Origin: Parcubacteria group bacterium GW2011_GWE2_39_37
GTDB taxonomy: Bacteria > Patescibacteriota > Patescibacteriia > Patescibacteriales > GWE2-39-37
NCBI GenBank assembly: GCA_000995135.1
Contig: LBWY01000003.1
Location: forward strand, 1 to 35,252
Length of the DNA stretch: 35,252 nucleotides
Direction: 5' to 3'
The notes under the pieces were generated by a model. It saw nothing but the letters and a program-made list of their open reading frames with translations, did not search any database and was not told where the DNA came from. The position numbers and the translations under genes were made by a program. This document shows, piece after piece, positions 17,436 through 26,105 of the stretch (position 1 is its first letter; the number at the start of each line of letters is the position of its first letter).

Positions 17436-19169
17436 ATGTTAACAACAATAAAAAATTTTTTAAAATTACATTGGCGACTGCTACTAATAATTTCAGCAGC
17501 AATTGTCTTTTTTATTGGCACCAGCAGTTACAATTATCAAACCCAGCAAAATGGTTTTATTAAGTGGTCATCTCCGGACGAAACTGCCAATTACACCTTT
17601 ACCAAACTATATGCTCAATCCGGCAACCTAACCATCAATGAAAAATACAACTCTTTGGCTAATAACATCATCCATCCGCGCAGTTTTTTAGCACAAGGCG
17701 ATCTGCTTAAACCGATGAGTTTTCTGGGCCTAATTCTTGTCTATGGCAAAATTGCCGCCCTTACAAGCTACAAAGTTATTCCATATCTGACACCTTTCTT
17801 TGGTGCGCTAGGAATTATCTTTTTTTATTTTTTGATCAAGCAATTATTCGGCAAGAACAATGGTTTGATTTCCGCCTTGCTGTTGGCAGTATTTCCTCCT
17901 TTTGTTTATTACTCCAGCCGTAGCATGTTCCACAATGTGCTTTTTGTTGTCTTGTTGATTATTGGATTATATTTTGCGGTTTTAATGAACAAAGATGAAG
18001 GTCCATCAACAAACGAACAAGCAAAAAATAATAAAGCAAACTGTCGGAACAAATTTATCTATCCAGCATTAAGCGGATTATTCATCGGCCTAGCCATAAT
18101 AACAAGAACTTCGGAAATGCTTTGGCTCTTGCCATTGCTAACTATCCTTTGGCTATTCAACATCAAAAGAACCGGTATTGTTAAATTGATAATATTGATC
18201 TGTTTTCTTGCTTTAAGCATCTTGCCAGTTATCTATTGGAATCAAATTTTATATAATGCGCCGCTCAATACCGGCTATCCGGAGATGAATAGCTCAATCG
18301 AGAAACTTACCGAATCCAGCAGTCAGTTAATCAAAACAACTGTCAGCAAGACTAGCGAGCTTGACGCCATAAAAGCGCTGGCCACAAAAATAAAAAACAC
18401 CATCTTTTACTTCGGCCTTGATGCCTACAAAAGCTTCAAGATGTTTTACTATTATTTTTTTCACATGTTCGCTTGGCTGTTCTGGTCTGCAGTCCTGGGG
18501 TTCTTGCTTTTTCTATTTTCTTACAAAGAAATCAAAAAGAGACATCTGGCATTCTTGGCAGCCTATCTGGTAACTTCCACAGTCCTATTATTTTATTATG
18601 GCAGCTGGGAATTCCATGACAATCCCGACCCAAAACAGACAACCATCGGCAATTCATATACCCGCTATTGGCTGCCGATCTATTTAGGCGCAATGCCTTT
18701 CGCTAGTCTATTCATATTAAAAATTTCTCAGCTTCTAAAAAATAAATTTTTAATCATTGGAACAAGAATCGCTTTTTTAATTGTAATATATTTCATCTCA
18801 ATCCAATTCGTCCTATTCGGCTCGGCAGAGGGCTTGGTTGTTTCTGCGAAAAAGCAAAAAGCCACCAAAGCAGAATACGATCAAGTCCTATCTTTGACAG
18901 AAAATAATTCCGTAATCATAACCCGCTATCACGACAAACTATTCTTCCCGGAGCGCAAAGTGATCATGGGCTTATTCGACGATGACAATATGAACCTGGA
19001 ATATGCCAAACTGACAAACCTCCTGCCAGTCTATTACTACAATTTCACCTTTCCAGAAAAAGATTTTAATTATCTGAATAACAATAAACTAAAAAAAGCT
19101 AACTTAAAAATATCTATAGTAAAATCTATTACAAAAGACTTTAGTTTGTATAGATTGGAAAAAAACTAG
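17436..19169 (+). CDS. Glycosyltransferase family 39-like membrane protein
   Basis: Polytopic; WSSPDETANYTFTKLYAQSGNLTI first-loop region resembles ArnT/PMT-like GT39 proteins. Confidence 0.7.
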   Translation: MLTTIKNFLKLHWRLLLIISAAIVFFIGTSSYNYQTQQNGFIKWSSPDETANYTFTKLYAQSGNLTINEKYNSLANNIIHPRSFLAQGDLLKPMSFLGLILVYGKIAALTSYKVIPYLTPFFGALGIIFFYFLIKQLFGKNNGLISALLLAVFPPFVYYSSRSMFHNVLFVVLLIIGLYFAVLMNKDEGPSTNEQAKNNKANCRNKFIYPALSGLFIGLAIITRTSEMLWLLPLLTILWLFNIKRTGIVKLIILICFLALSILPVIYWNQILYNAPLNTGYPEMNSSIEKLTESSSQLIKTTVSKTSELDAIKALATKIKNTIFYFGLDAYKSFKMFYYYFFHMFAWLFWSAVLGFLLFLFSYKEIKKRHLAFLAAYLVTSTVLLFYYGSWEFHDNPDPKQTTIGNSYTRYWLPIYLGAMPFASLFILKISQLLKNKFLIIGTRIAFLIVIYFISIQFVLFGSAEGLVVSAKKQKATKAEYDQVLSLTENNSVIITRYHDKLFFPERKVIMGLFDDDNMNLEYAKLTNLLPVYYYNFTFPEKDFNYLNNNKLKKANLKISIVKSITKDFSLYRLEKN

Positions 19170-19268
19170 GAAAATGGCTATTCCAAATAGCATAATTACA
19201 CCAATAAAACATCTTATGATGTTTTTTATTTAATATTAGCAATAACATTAAATTATCGCACATTACTG

Positions 19269-19297
19269 TTGACAAAAGATATAAACTATGGTATGAT
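19269..19297 (+). promoter_or_regulatory. Sigma70-like promoter
   Basis: TTGACA - 17 nt - TATGAT, 20 nt before ATG 19317. Confidence 0.7.
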
Positions 19298-19316
19298 TAA
19301 TTATCAATAAAATATT

Positions 19317-20324
19317 ATGGAAGTAAAAAAAATATTAATTCCCAACAAGCCACATCTGGATCCGGTTGCTGCAATATTTTTATTAATGAAGTATGGTAAG
19401 GAAAAGTTTACTGGCATAGAAGATGCAAACATTATTTTTTGGGAAAATAGCGAAAATCCAACAGAAGAAGAAATAAAAAATTTTGAAAAAGAAGGAGTGC
19501 TTTTGATAGATGTCGGAGGAGGAATATTCGATCATCACAATAAAAACACCCATGAAACTACTACTTCCTTGGTTGCAAGTTATTTAGGAATTGAACAAAA
19601 CCCTGAACTCAGCAGTTTACTAACATATATAAGAGAAGATGATCTAGAAGGCCTGCATAACCGCTATGGAGAATTGGCCTATTTACTTAAGGTTATGTAC
19701 AAGCAAAACACTTCGCTGAGCGAAGTAGTCGGAACGGCTTTGCATATATTAGAATTATTTCAGGCAGGACAGATGGATTGGCACTACAAAGTAAAAGGTG
19801 AATACGAAGCAAAAAAGCAAATTTTAAAAGTTAAAAGAAATCAGAAAAAATTAAAAGTTGGCATAATTGAATCAGACAATGTTCAAGTTGCAAATTACGG
19901 AATAACCCAAGACAATGTATCCGTTATAATTCAGAAAAGAAGCAGTGGACACGTAATGATTCTTACAAATAAACACCACCGCATTGATTTAAGAGAAGTG
20001 ATAGGTGCGATTCGAAAGAAAGAATTAGAGTTAATGGGTTATGATAAAACAATTGATGCAAGAAAATTGAGGTTTGAAGGGAAAAATTCACAGTTACCTA
20101 ATTGGTTTTATCACAGATCATTAAATTCATTTTTAAACGGCTCAGACGCCTTAGTAAAAGCAGAACCAACCAAAGTACCATTTAACGATATAGTAAGATT
20201 TGTAATATACAGCTTAACAACTGATAAATCAGAATTGTGCGACTGCCACCAGAGCGGACAGAACTGTCCTTATGTCGAATACGGATTTATTAAGTGCCAA
20301 GAAAGAAAAAGAAATCAAAATTAA
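19317..20324 (+). CDS. Putative MYG1/DHH-like metal-dependent phosphoesterase with Cys-rich C-terminus
   Basis: HLDPVAAIFLL and VLLIDVGGGIFDHHN resemble MYG1/UPF0160 and DHH motifs; C-terminal CDCHQSGQNCPYVEYGFIKC. Confidence 0.5.
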   Translation: MEVKKILIPNKPHLDPVAAIFLLMKYGKEKFTGIEDANIIFWENSENPTEEEIKNFEKEGVLLIDVGGGIFDHHNKNTHETTTSLVASYLGIEQNPELSSLLTYIREDDLEGLHNRYGELAYLLKVMYKQNTSLSEVVGTALHILELFQAGQMDWHYKVKGEYEAKKQILKVKRNQKKLKVGIIESDNVQVANYGITQDNVSVIIQKRSSGHVMILTNKHHRIDLREVIGAIRKKELELMGYDKTIDARKLRFEGKNSQLPNWFYHRSLNSFLNGSDALVKAEPTKVPFNDIVRFVIYSLTTDKSELCDCHQSGQNCPYVEYGFIKCQERKRNQN

Positions 20325-20448
20325 AATCAATTTTTTTATATATTGATGAAAAGGGAGGGTTCGACCTTTTGACAACAAAAAACAAATAACCAAGAGATAT
20401 CAACTTCAGCCCCTAGATGTAGTAGGGACCCATTCGGGAAAGGAGAAG

Positions 20449-21108
20449 ATGATGAACAAGAATCAGGTTGTAACTTTGTTAGCCGCGGTTTTTTTCAACA
20501 AACAGAACCTCAGCAACTGCCCGGTGTGTGGCAAAGAAAAAGACGGGAAAAAGATGGTTTGCATTGAATGCTTCTCGGAGGTTGGTGATGCCGCTGTTTT
20601 CAACCGCGCAATGGCTGATCTCTCGGCTACCTTCGGTCACGAAAACGCCGTCAAGACCGGTGTCCAAAGAGGATACCTCATGGAAGGCCAGTTCTTTGCC
20701 AACCGGAAGGTCGGCAAAAGTGCCAAGCTTTTTACCCCCAAGGAAGAAACCGGCATCAAGCCTTACTACCAGTTCAGCGTACCTGTGGTAGGCGGAAACC
20801 TGGACGTAAATGTCTTTGGTGCTACCGAAGAAGATCTCGGCCATTACATTGCCGGTGTTGTCGAGGTAAAATACCGCGACACTAAAGCCGGACAGGTACC
20901 GTACCTGAGGATCCAAAAGGTTGAAGGTGTCGCTTCTGACGTCAACCTTGTTATCGGCAAGTTCAATGAAACTCCCGAAAATCATCGGGAGGATCTTCCC
21001 TTACTTCACCACAAGGGGATCCTCAACAAGGACCAGGGCGAAAATGAGAGACTGCTCATGTTCTCCATAGGCTTCGCCGACGTCCAACCGGTTGCTAAAG
21101 CCGCCTAA
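20449..21108 (+). CDS. Hypothetical protein with N-terminal zinc ribbon
   Basis: CPVCGKEKDGKKMVCIEC (CxxC-x11-CxxC); AAAGGAG SD; own terminator. Confidence 0.75.
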   Translation: MMNKNQVVTLLAAVFFNKQNLSNCPVCGKEKDGKKMVCIECFSEVGDAAVFNRAMADLSATFGHENAVKTGVQRGYLMEGQFFANRKVGKSAKLFTPKEETGIKPYYQFSVPVVGGNLDVNVFGATEEDLGHYIAGVVEVKYRDTKAGQVPYLRIQKVEGVASDVNLVIGKFNETPENHREDLPLLHHKGILNKDQGENERLLMFSIGFADVQPVAKAA

Positions 21109-21133
21109 CCATGGCGACGTAAGCACCACTACC

Positions 21134-21181
21134 AAAGAGTCTTAGAACAAACCCACCAGGTTTGCGCTAAGACTCTTTTTC
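21134..21181 (+). terminator. Strong Rho-independent terminator
   Basis: AAAGAGTCTTAG-aa-CAAACC-cacca-GGTTTG-cg-CTAAGACTCTTT with T tract. Confidence 0.85.
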
Positions 21182-21229
21182 GTTTGGCGAAAAAATAAAA
21201 TAATGTTATAATAAACAACATCAACACAG

Positions 21230-21289
21230 CACGTGTACACAAAAGCACGTAATCAGATTTTATTGTTCACGTGCTTAATTGCTCACGTG
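21230..21289. repeat. Cluster of CACGTG motifs upstream of the DUF4012 gene
   Basis: CACGTG at 21230, 21268 and 21284 plus GCACGT at 21245; AAGCACGT (21243-21250) and ACGTGCTT (21269-21276) are inverted. Confidence 0.6.
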
Positions 21290-21305
21290 TTCAAGTGACC
21301 ACTCC

Positions 21306-23969
21306 ATGCCTCAAAAAAATAACAAAAACATATATATTAATAAGGATGACTACAAGGCATCTCGTTTTGTTTTGGATTTGAACGCTCATCTTAAGGCAGA
21401 AGCTGATAAAAAAGAGATCAAACCGACTAAAAAAGAAAAAATAAAATCATATATAGAAAGTGTAGCCATGGGGGAGAAGAAGCTTGTTTACAAGCCGGAT
21501 TTTTCGGAAACGCAAGCGAGATTGACACATTCAGGTAAAAAATTATTTTCAACTTCAAAATCTAAAGTTTTTAAATTAATAAACAGAATTAAAAAATTAA
21601 TTCTGGGGATAATAAAAATTATTTTCTGGCCGGTTATCTTAGTGGGAAAATTATTTTATTCCATCTGCTACAGCATCGGTTGGACAGTGATTTTCCTGTC
21701 TCGGTTCATAACTCTATTAGTCATCGCTTTAAAAAATTTAATTGGCGGAAATTTGAAGCGCGGCTACGTATTGTTCAATGAAAATATCAAATTTAAATTG
21801 AAATTTAAGTTGCCGAAAAGAATTTCAAGACAAGAAAAAAAACTAGTGAAGAAAATAAGCAAGATGATTGCAACGGAGCTCGACTCCGAAACTTCGGAGT
21901 CGAGCTCCGTTGTTTCACCAGATGTTATAAATTCTAGTTTCTTCTTAAACTTTAAAAAGGTGCTGTCTTTTGCTATCGTATTGATCGTTTTAATTCTCCC
22001 ATTCAAAGCTTATACTTTTTATCAATCCTTAGATGATTTGAAAAATAAACTAACAGGGGAGACGAGCCAAGCAATCAATGATATGGTGTCTGCCGGCAAA
22101 TCGGCAGCAGATCTTGATTTTGAAAAAGCTAGCCAAAATTTTTCCGCTGCTGGCAGTAATTTTTTCAAAGCTCAAAGTCAGATTACCGAAATCCATGACA
22201 TTCTATTGAATATCGCCAGTGTCGTTCCCAACCAAAATATTCGTTTGGCCAGCAACGCAAAATATATTCTAGCCGCAGGACAAGAAACAGCCCTTTTGGG
22301 ACAGAATTTAAGTTTGGCAGTCAATTCAATCCTGATGAACGATGGCCAGCCCAAAGACATCGTTAAAATGCTTGATAATTTTACCGCCCACAGCAATGAG
22401 GCGATCAACAATGCTCGAAGTCTGAATCAGGAGCTTAAAAACATTGAAATAAATGACTTGCCAGAAGAGTACCGACAACAATTCATTGAAGCTAAAGAAA
22501 AGGCTGTTTTTCTTGAAAAAAGCTTGACTGAATTCGTTGATTTGATTGAAAAAATCAAGATTTTAATCGGGGTTGACCAAGACAAGCGCTATCTGCTAAT
22601 CTTCCAAAATAATGCCGAAGCAAGGGCAACCGGTGGCTTTTTTGGCAGCTATGCCTTGGTTGATTTCCACAAAGGTAAAATAAAGAATATCGAGACCCCA
22701 GGCGGCGGCAGTTATGATACCGAAGCCGGTCTAAGAGAAAGAATCGTCGCGCCATCACCCTTACATCTACTCAATCCTTTATGGCATTTTTGGGATGCCA
22801 ACTGGTGGCCGGATTGGCCGACTGCGGCAAAGAAATTGATGTGGTTCTATGAAAAAAGCGACGGCCCGACTGTTGATGGCGTCATCAGTCTGACTCCCAC
22901 TGTCATCGAGGAATATTTAAAAATCATCGGTCCGATCGATATGAAAGAGAAATACGGAGAAATAATCGATGAAAAAAACTTCTGGGATGTAGCACAAAAA
23001 TTTTCCGAACAAAAACCTGACCAGACCAAAGAACCGAAAAAAATTATCGGCGATCTGATGAATCAGATGATCTCTGGATTACCCAATAAATTCAATCGTG
23101 AAAGCCTGTTCGGTTTGATCAACGCTACGGAAAAAAATTTACGGGAAAAGCAAGTTTTATTCTTTTTCAAAAATCAGGAATTGCAAGAGGCGATTGAAAA
23201 CTATGGCTGGGATGGGAAAATAAAAAACACCGAATGGGATTATTTATCTATCGTCAACAGCAACATCGGCGGCGGCAAGAGTGATAAAAAAATAATTCAA
23301 AAGGTTCATCATCAAGCCGAAGTCATGCCCGATGGCTCAATTATTAATAAGCTGGAAATCAGCCGCGCGCACACAGGAGAAAAAAATGAAATGTTCAGCG
23401 GCGTGCGCAATGTCGATTGGATGAGAATTTACGTGCCCGCAGGCAGTGAATTGATTGAAACCCGAGGATTTTCTGCACCTAACAAAACATTGTTCACCTT
23501 GCCCGACCCATCATGGAAAATCGATCCCGATCTTGCAAATGAAGAATCATTCGCCGAAATAAATATCGATTCCGGAACCAAGATCTACAAAGAAGCAGGG
23601 AAAACTGTTTTTGCAAATTGGTCTATGGTTGATCCAGGAGAGACAACCAACATCTACCTGAAATACAAGCTGCCGTTCCAGCTGACAAAAAAAGAGCCAA
23701 CAGATTTTTGGCAAAGGGTTGTCGCTATCATCAACCCCAACAAAAAGCAACTTTATCCATATGCTTTATTGGCACAAAAACAGGCCGGCGCTTTATCCAA
23801 TGAATTCTTTAGCCGCTTGATCATTAATGAAAAAGCAAAATTTTCACCCGTCTGGAATTATCCGAAAAACTTAGGTAAAACTAATTTTTCCATTGATAAT
23901 ACCGGCTGGAAAATCAATGATGAACTGAATGTAGATAAATACTGGGCAGTGTTTTTAGAAGAAAAATAA
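21306..23969 (+). CDS. DUF4012 domain-containing membrane protein
   Basis: DQDKRYLLIFQNNAEARATGGFFGSYALVDFHKGKI is a DUF4012 hallmark; ATG 21306 preferred over TTG 21279. Confidence 0.9.
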   Translation: MPQKNNKNIYINKDDYKASRFVLDLNAHLKAEADKKEIKPTKKEKIKSYIESVAMGEKKLVYKPDFSETQARLTHSGKKLFSTSKSKVFKLINRIKKLILGIIKIIFWPVILVGKLFYSICYSIGWTVIFLSRFITLLVIALKNLIGGNLKRGYVLFNENIKFKLKFKLPKRISRQEKKLVKKISKMIATELDSETSESSSVVSPDVINSSFFLNFKKVLSFAIVLIVLILPFKAYTFYQSLDDLKNKLTGETSQAINDMVSAGKSAADLDFEKASQNFSAAGSNFFKAQSQITEIHDILLNIASVVPNQNIRLASNAKYILAAGQETALLGQNLSLAVNSILMNDGQPKDIVKMLDNFTAHSNEAINNARSLNQELKNIEINDLPEEYRQQFIEAKEKAVFLEKSLTEFVDLIEKIKILIGVDQDKRYLLIFQNNAEARATGGFFGSYALVDFHKGKIKNIETPGGGSYDTEAGLRERIVAPSPLHLLNPLWHFWDANWWPDWPTAAKKLMWFYEKSDGPTVDGVISLTPTVIEEYLKIIGPIDMKEKYGEIIDEKNFWDVAQKFSEQKPDQTKEPKKIIGDLMNQMISGLPNKFNRESLFGLINATEKNLREKQVLFFFKNQELQEAIENYGWDGKIKNTEWDYLSIVNSNIGGGKSDKKIIQKVHHQAEVMPDGSIINKLEISRAHTGEKNEMFSGVRNVDWMRIYVPAGSELIETRGFSAPNKTLFTLPDPSWKIDPDLANEESFAEINIDSGTKIYKEAGKTVFANWSMVDPGETTNIYLKYKLPFQLTKKEPTDFWQRVVAIINPNKKQLYPYALLAQKQAGALSNEFFSRLIINEKAKFSPVWNYPKNLGKTNFSIDNTGWKINDELNVDKYWAVFLEEK
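21871..21912. repeat. 42-bp near-perfect palindrome inside the DUF4012 CDS
   Basis: CAACGGAGCTCGACTCCGAA-AC-TTCGGAGTCGAGCTCCGTTG, 20-bp perfect arms, in frame. Confidence 0.9.
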
Positions 23970-23993
23970 CTTCAAAATATAATATTAAATAAT

Positions 23994-26000
23994 ATGCCAA
24001 ACCCAAATAATCAGCTGAAAAAAGATAACCCGAAATCTACTAATCCTCCAATTCCAGAAAGCAATAAAGACCAATCCCAAGTTGCTTTGGAAAATTCGAC
24101 ATCAGAAAAAGAGAATGAAAAAGTTGATTTTCTGCAAGGGGAAATCCGTGAAAACGAAATTGATGAGGGGCTGTCTGAAATTTATCAGGACGAAAACGGC
24201 AACATGGCTGATGTAAAAAAGCTGGACATAAAAAAAGCTCATGGATTCATCTACAAGCTGTTAGTTTCTGCTGTTCTTTTATCATTGCTTTTTATCGCCG
24301 GAAAATACGGCTATGATTATTATCTGCAAAAAACTGCCGGCAGTAAAGCTATCAGTTTTACGGTAGAATCTGAAAAGGAAATTGTTGCAGGCAAAGAATT
24401 CTATTACACGATCGCTTACAAAAATTTTGACAAGGTCGATCTGAAAGACATTACTATAACAACAGTATTTCCTGATAATTTTATCTTCTTGGAAAGTTCT
24501 ATGCCAACTAGCACCAACGACAATACTTGGAAGATAGAAAAACTGGATATGCGACGCAGTGGGGAAATAAAAATCAAGGGCAAGCTGATCGGAGAAGAAG
24601 GGCAAAAGAATATTTTGTTGGCCAGCATGCTTTATACCCCGGTAAATTTTTCCTCGGAATTCAAAAAAGAAACTTCTTTTGAAAACAAGATCAGTTCCAT
24701 CGGCATCGAATTCAATTTCGAAGCTGACACAGATACATTAGTAGGGGAAGAAACCAGTCTATCCATAAAATACAAAGCAAAAGCGGATAATTCCATAAAC
24801 AGTTTCCGCATCACTGCCGAGCCGAATGAAAACATAGAAATTCTTAACAGCTCATCAACCGCGATAGCGACAACGACCGAGGAAAATAATGCCACAACCT
24901 CCGATCCCATGGCAAGCTCTACTTTTCCGGGGATATGGCAAGTTGAACAGGTTACTGACCAAGAAAATGAAATCATAATCAAATTGAAATTCAAAGACAA
25001 AATTGAACAAGGAAACTTATTAAATTTAAAATTTGAACATTCTACGGATGGGCAAAAGTATCTGCCTTTTCTTAAAAAAGAAATTCCTTTTGAAATAATG
25101 AAGCGGAATCTCAACCTCAACCTTATTATCAACGGCTCGAGGACAGATCAAGGAATTGATTTCGACCAAACCCTCAACTATTCGATCGCCTACAGCAATA
25201 AAGGCGATACAGAAATGACAGACGTAGTGATTATGGCAGTGCTGGAAAGTGATTTCCTGGATTGGAAAAGTCTGGATGATAAAAATTCCGGGGTAATTAA
25301 AAATGATGCGATCATCTGGACCAAGGCGGAAATTCCCGGGCTAGCCACAATAACTCCTAATACCACCGGATCAATAGATTTTTCTATAAAAGTCAGTCCT
25401 TTGGGAGAAATCGATCCGAACAAAAAACACCAAGTCAAAAGTTATGCCACCTTTAGCGTCGGCAATATCAAGAACGAAAACAAGCTTGAGAATCGAAGCA
25501 ATGAAATAATCGGCAAAATCAATAGCGATCTATCGGTCAAAGAGCAAATCAAGTATTTTAATGATGACAATATCGCTGTCGGTTCTGGGCCATTGCCGCC
25601 AAAAGTCGGCGAGACTACCAGCTTTAAAGTATATTGGGATTTGTCCAATAATCTAAATGAGTTAACTGATTTGAAAATAGAATCAGTTTTGCCGCAAAAT
25701 GTCAGTTGGCAAAATAAAAACCAAACGGATCTGGGCACAATTCAATATGACCAAGCAAGCAGAAAAATCACCTGGAACATTGGCCGACTGCCGATCACCG
25801 TCTACAAAGCAACTGCTGAATTCGACATAAGCGTAACTCCGACGGAAGAAGATAGGAATAAAATAATGATCCTGTTATCCGGCACCACGATTTATGCTAA
25901 TGACAATTCGACCAATTCAGAAATAAAAAAGGTCAATAAAGCGAAAACTACAAAATTAGAAGACGATCAAATCTTTTCTGATGACGGTCGTATCAAGTAA
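23994..26000 (+). CDS. Membrane-anchored DUF11/Ig-like repeat protein
   Basis: Charged N-terminus, single TM (FIYKLLVSAVLLSLLFIAGKYGY), then repeats such as LNYSIAYSNKGDTEMTDVVIMAVLES and TSFKVYWDLSNNLNELTDLKIESVLP. Confidence 0.75.
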   Translation: MPNPNNQLKKDNPKSTNPPIPESNKDQSQVALENSTSEKENEKVDFLQGEIRENEIDEGLSEIYQDENGNMADVKKLDIKKAHGFIYKLLVSAVLLSLLFIAGKYGYDYYLQKTAGSKAISFTVESEKEIVAGKEFYYTIAYKNFDKVDLKDITITTVFPDNFIFLESSMPTSTNDNTWKIEKLDMRRSGEIKIKGKLIGEEGQKNILLASMLYTPVNFSSEFKKETSFENKISSIGIEFNFEADTDTLVGEETSLSIKYKAKADNSINSFRITAEPNENIEILNSSSTAIATTTEENNATTSDPMASSTFPGIWQVEQVTDQENEIIIKLKFKDKIEQGNLLNLKFEHSTDGQKYLPFLKKEIPFEIMKRNLNLNLIINGSRTDQGIDFDQTLNYSIAYSNKGDTEMTDVVIMAVLESDFLDWKSLDDKNSGVIKNDAIIWTKAEIPGLATITPNTTGSIDFSIKVSPLGEIDPNKKHQVKSYATFSVGNIKNENKLENRSNEIIGKINSDLSVKEQIKYFNDDNIAVGSGPLPPKVGETTSFKVYWDLSNNLNELTDLKIESVLPQNVSWQNKNQTDLGTIQYDQASRKITWNIGRLPITVYKATAEFDISVTPTEEDRNKIMILLSGTTIYANDNSTNSEIKKVNKAKTTKLEDDQIFSDDGRIK

Positions 26001-26056
26001 CTTTGCCTTATCTCCTTTCCCATGGAGACGGAAGGCAAAAATTAATTAAAAACTTC

Positions 26057-26101
26057 ACAAACCTCACCCCAACCCTCTCCTTCTAAAGGAGAGGGGGCTA
26101 G
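26057..26101 (-). repeat. Dispersed hairpin repeat, copy D, abutting the tgt start
   Basis: CCCTCTCCTT-CTA-AAGGAGAGGG (26073-26095) with flanking CCTCACCCCAA; ends 4 nt before ATG 26106. Confidence 0.65.
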
Positions 26102-26105
26102 AAAA

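Noticed and set aside
17336-17563. 75-aa ORF spanning repeat copy C and the GT39 start
   Set aside because: Overlaps a dispersed repeat and the start of a better-supported CDS in another frame.
19710-19726. ACTTCGC-TGA-GCGAAGT palindrome inside the MYG1/DHH-like CDS as a third in-frame insertion
   Set aside because: Only 7-bp arms; the encoded NTSLSEV fits the surrounding protein, so no insertion can be argued without an alignment.
20479-20985. 168-aa minus-strand ORF opposite the zinc-ribbon gene
   Set aside because: Fully antisense to a well-supported CDS with SD, zinc ribbon and terminator; explained by codon bias.
24632-25132. 166-aa minus-strand ORF opposite the DUF11 protein gene
   Set aside because: Antisense shadow; low-complexity Ser/Phe/Val-rich translation.
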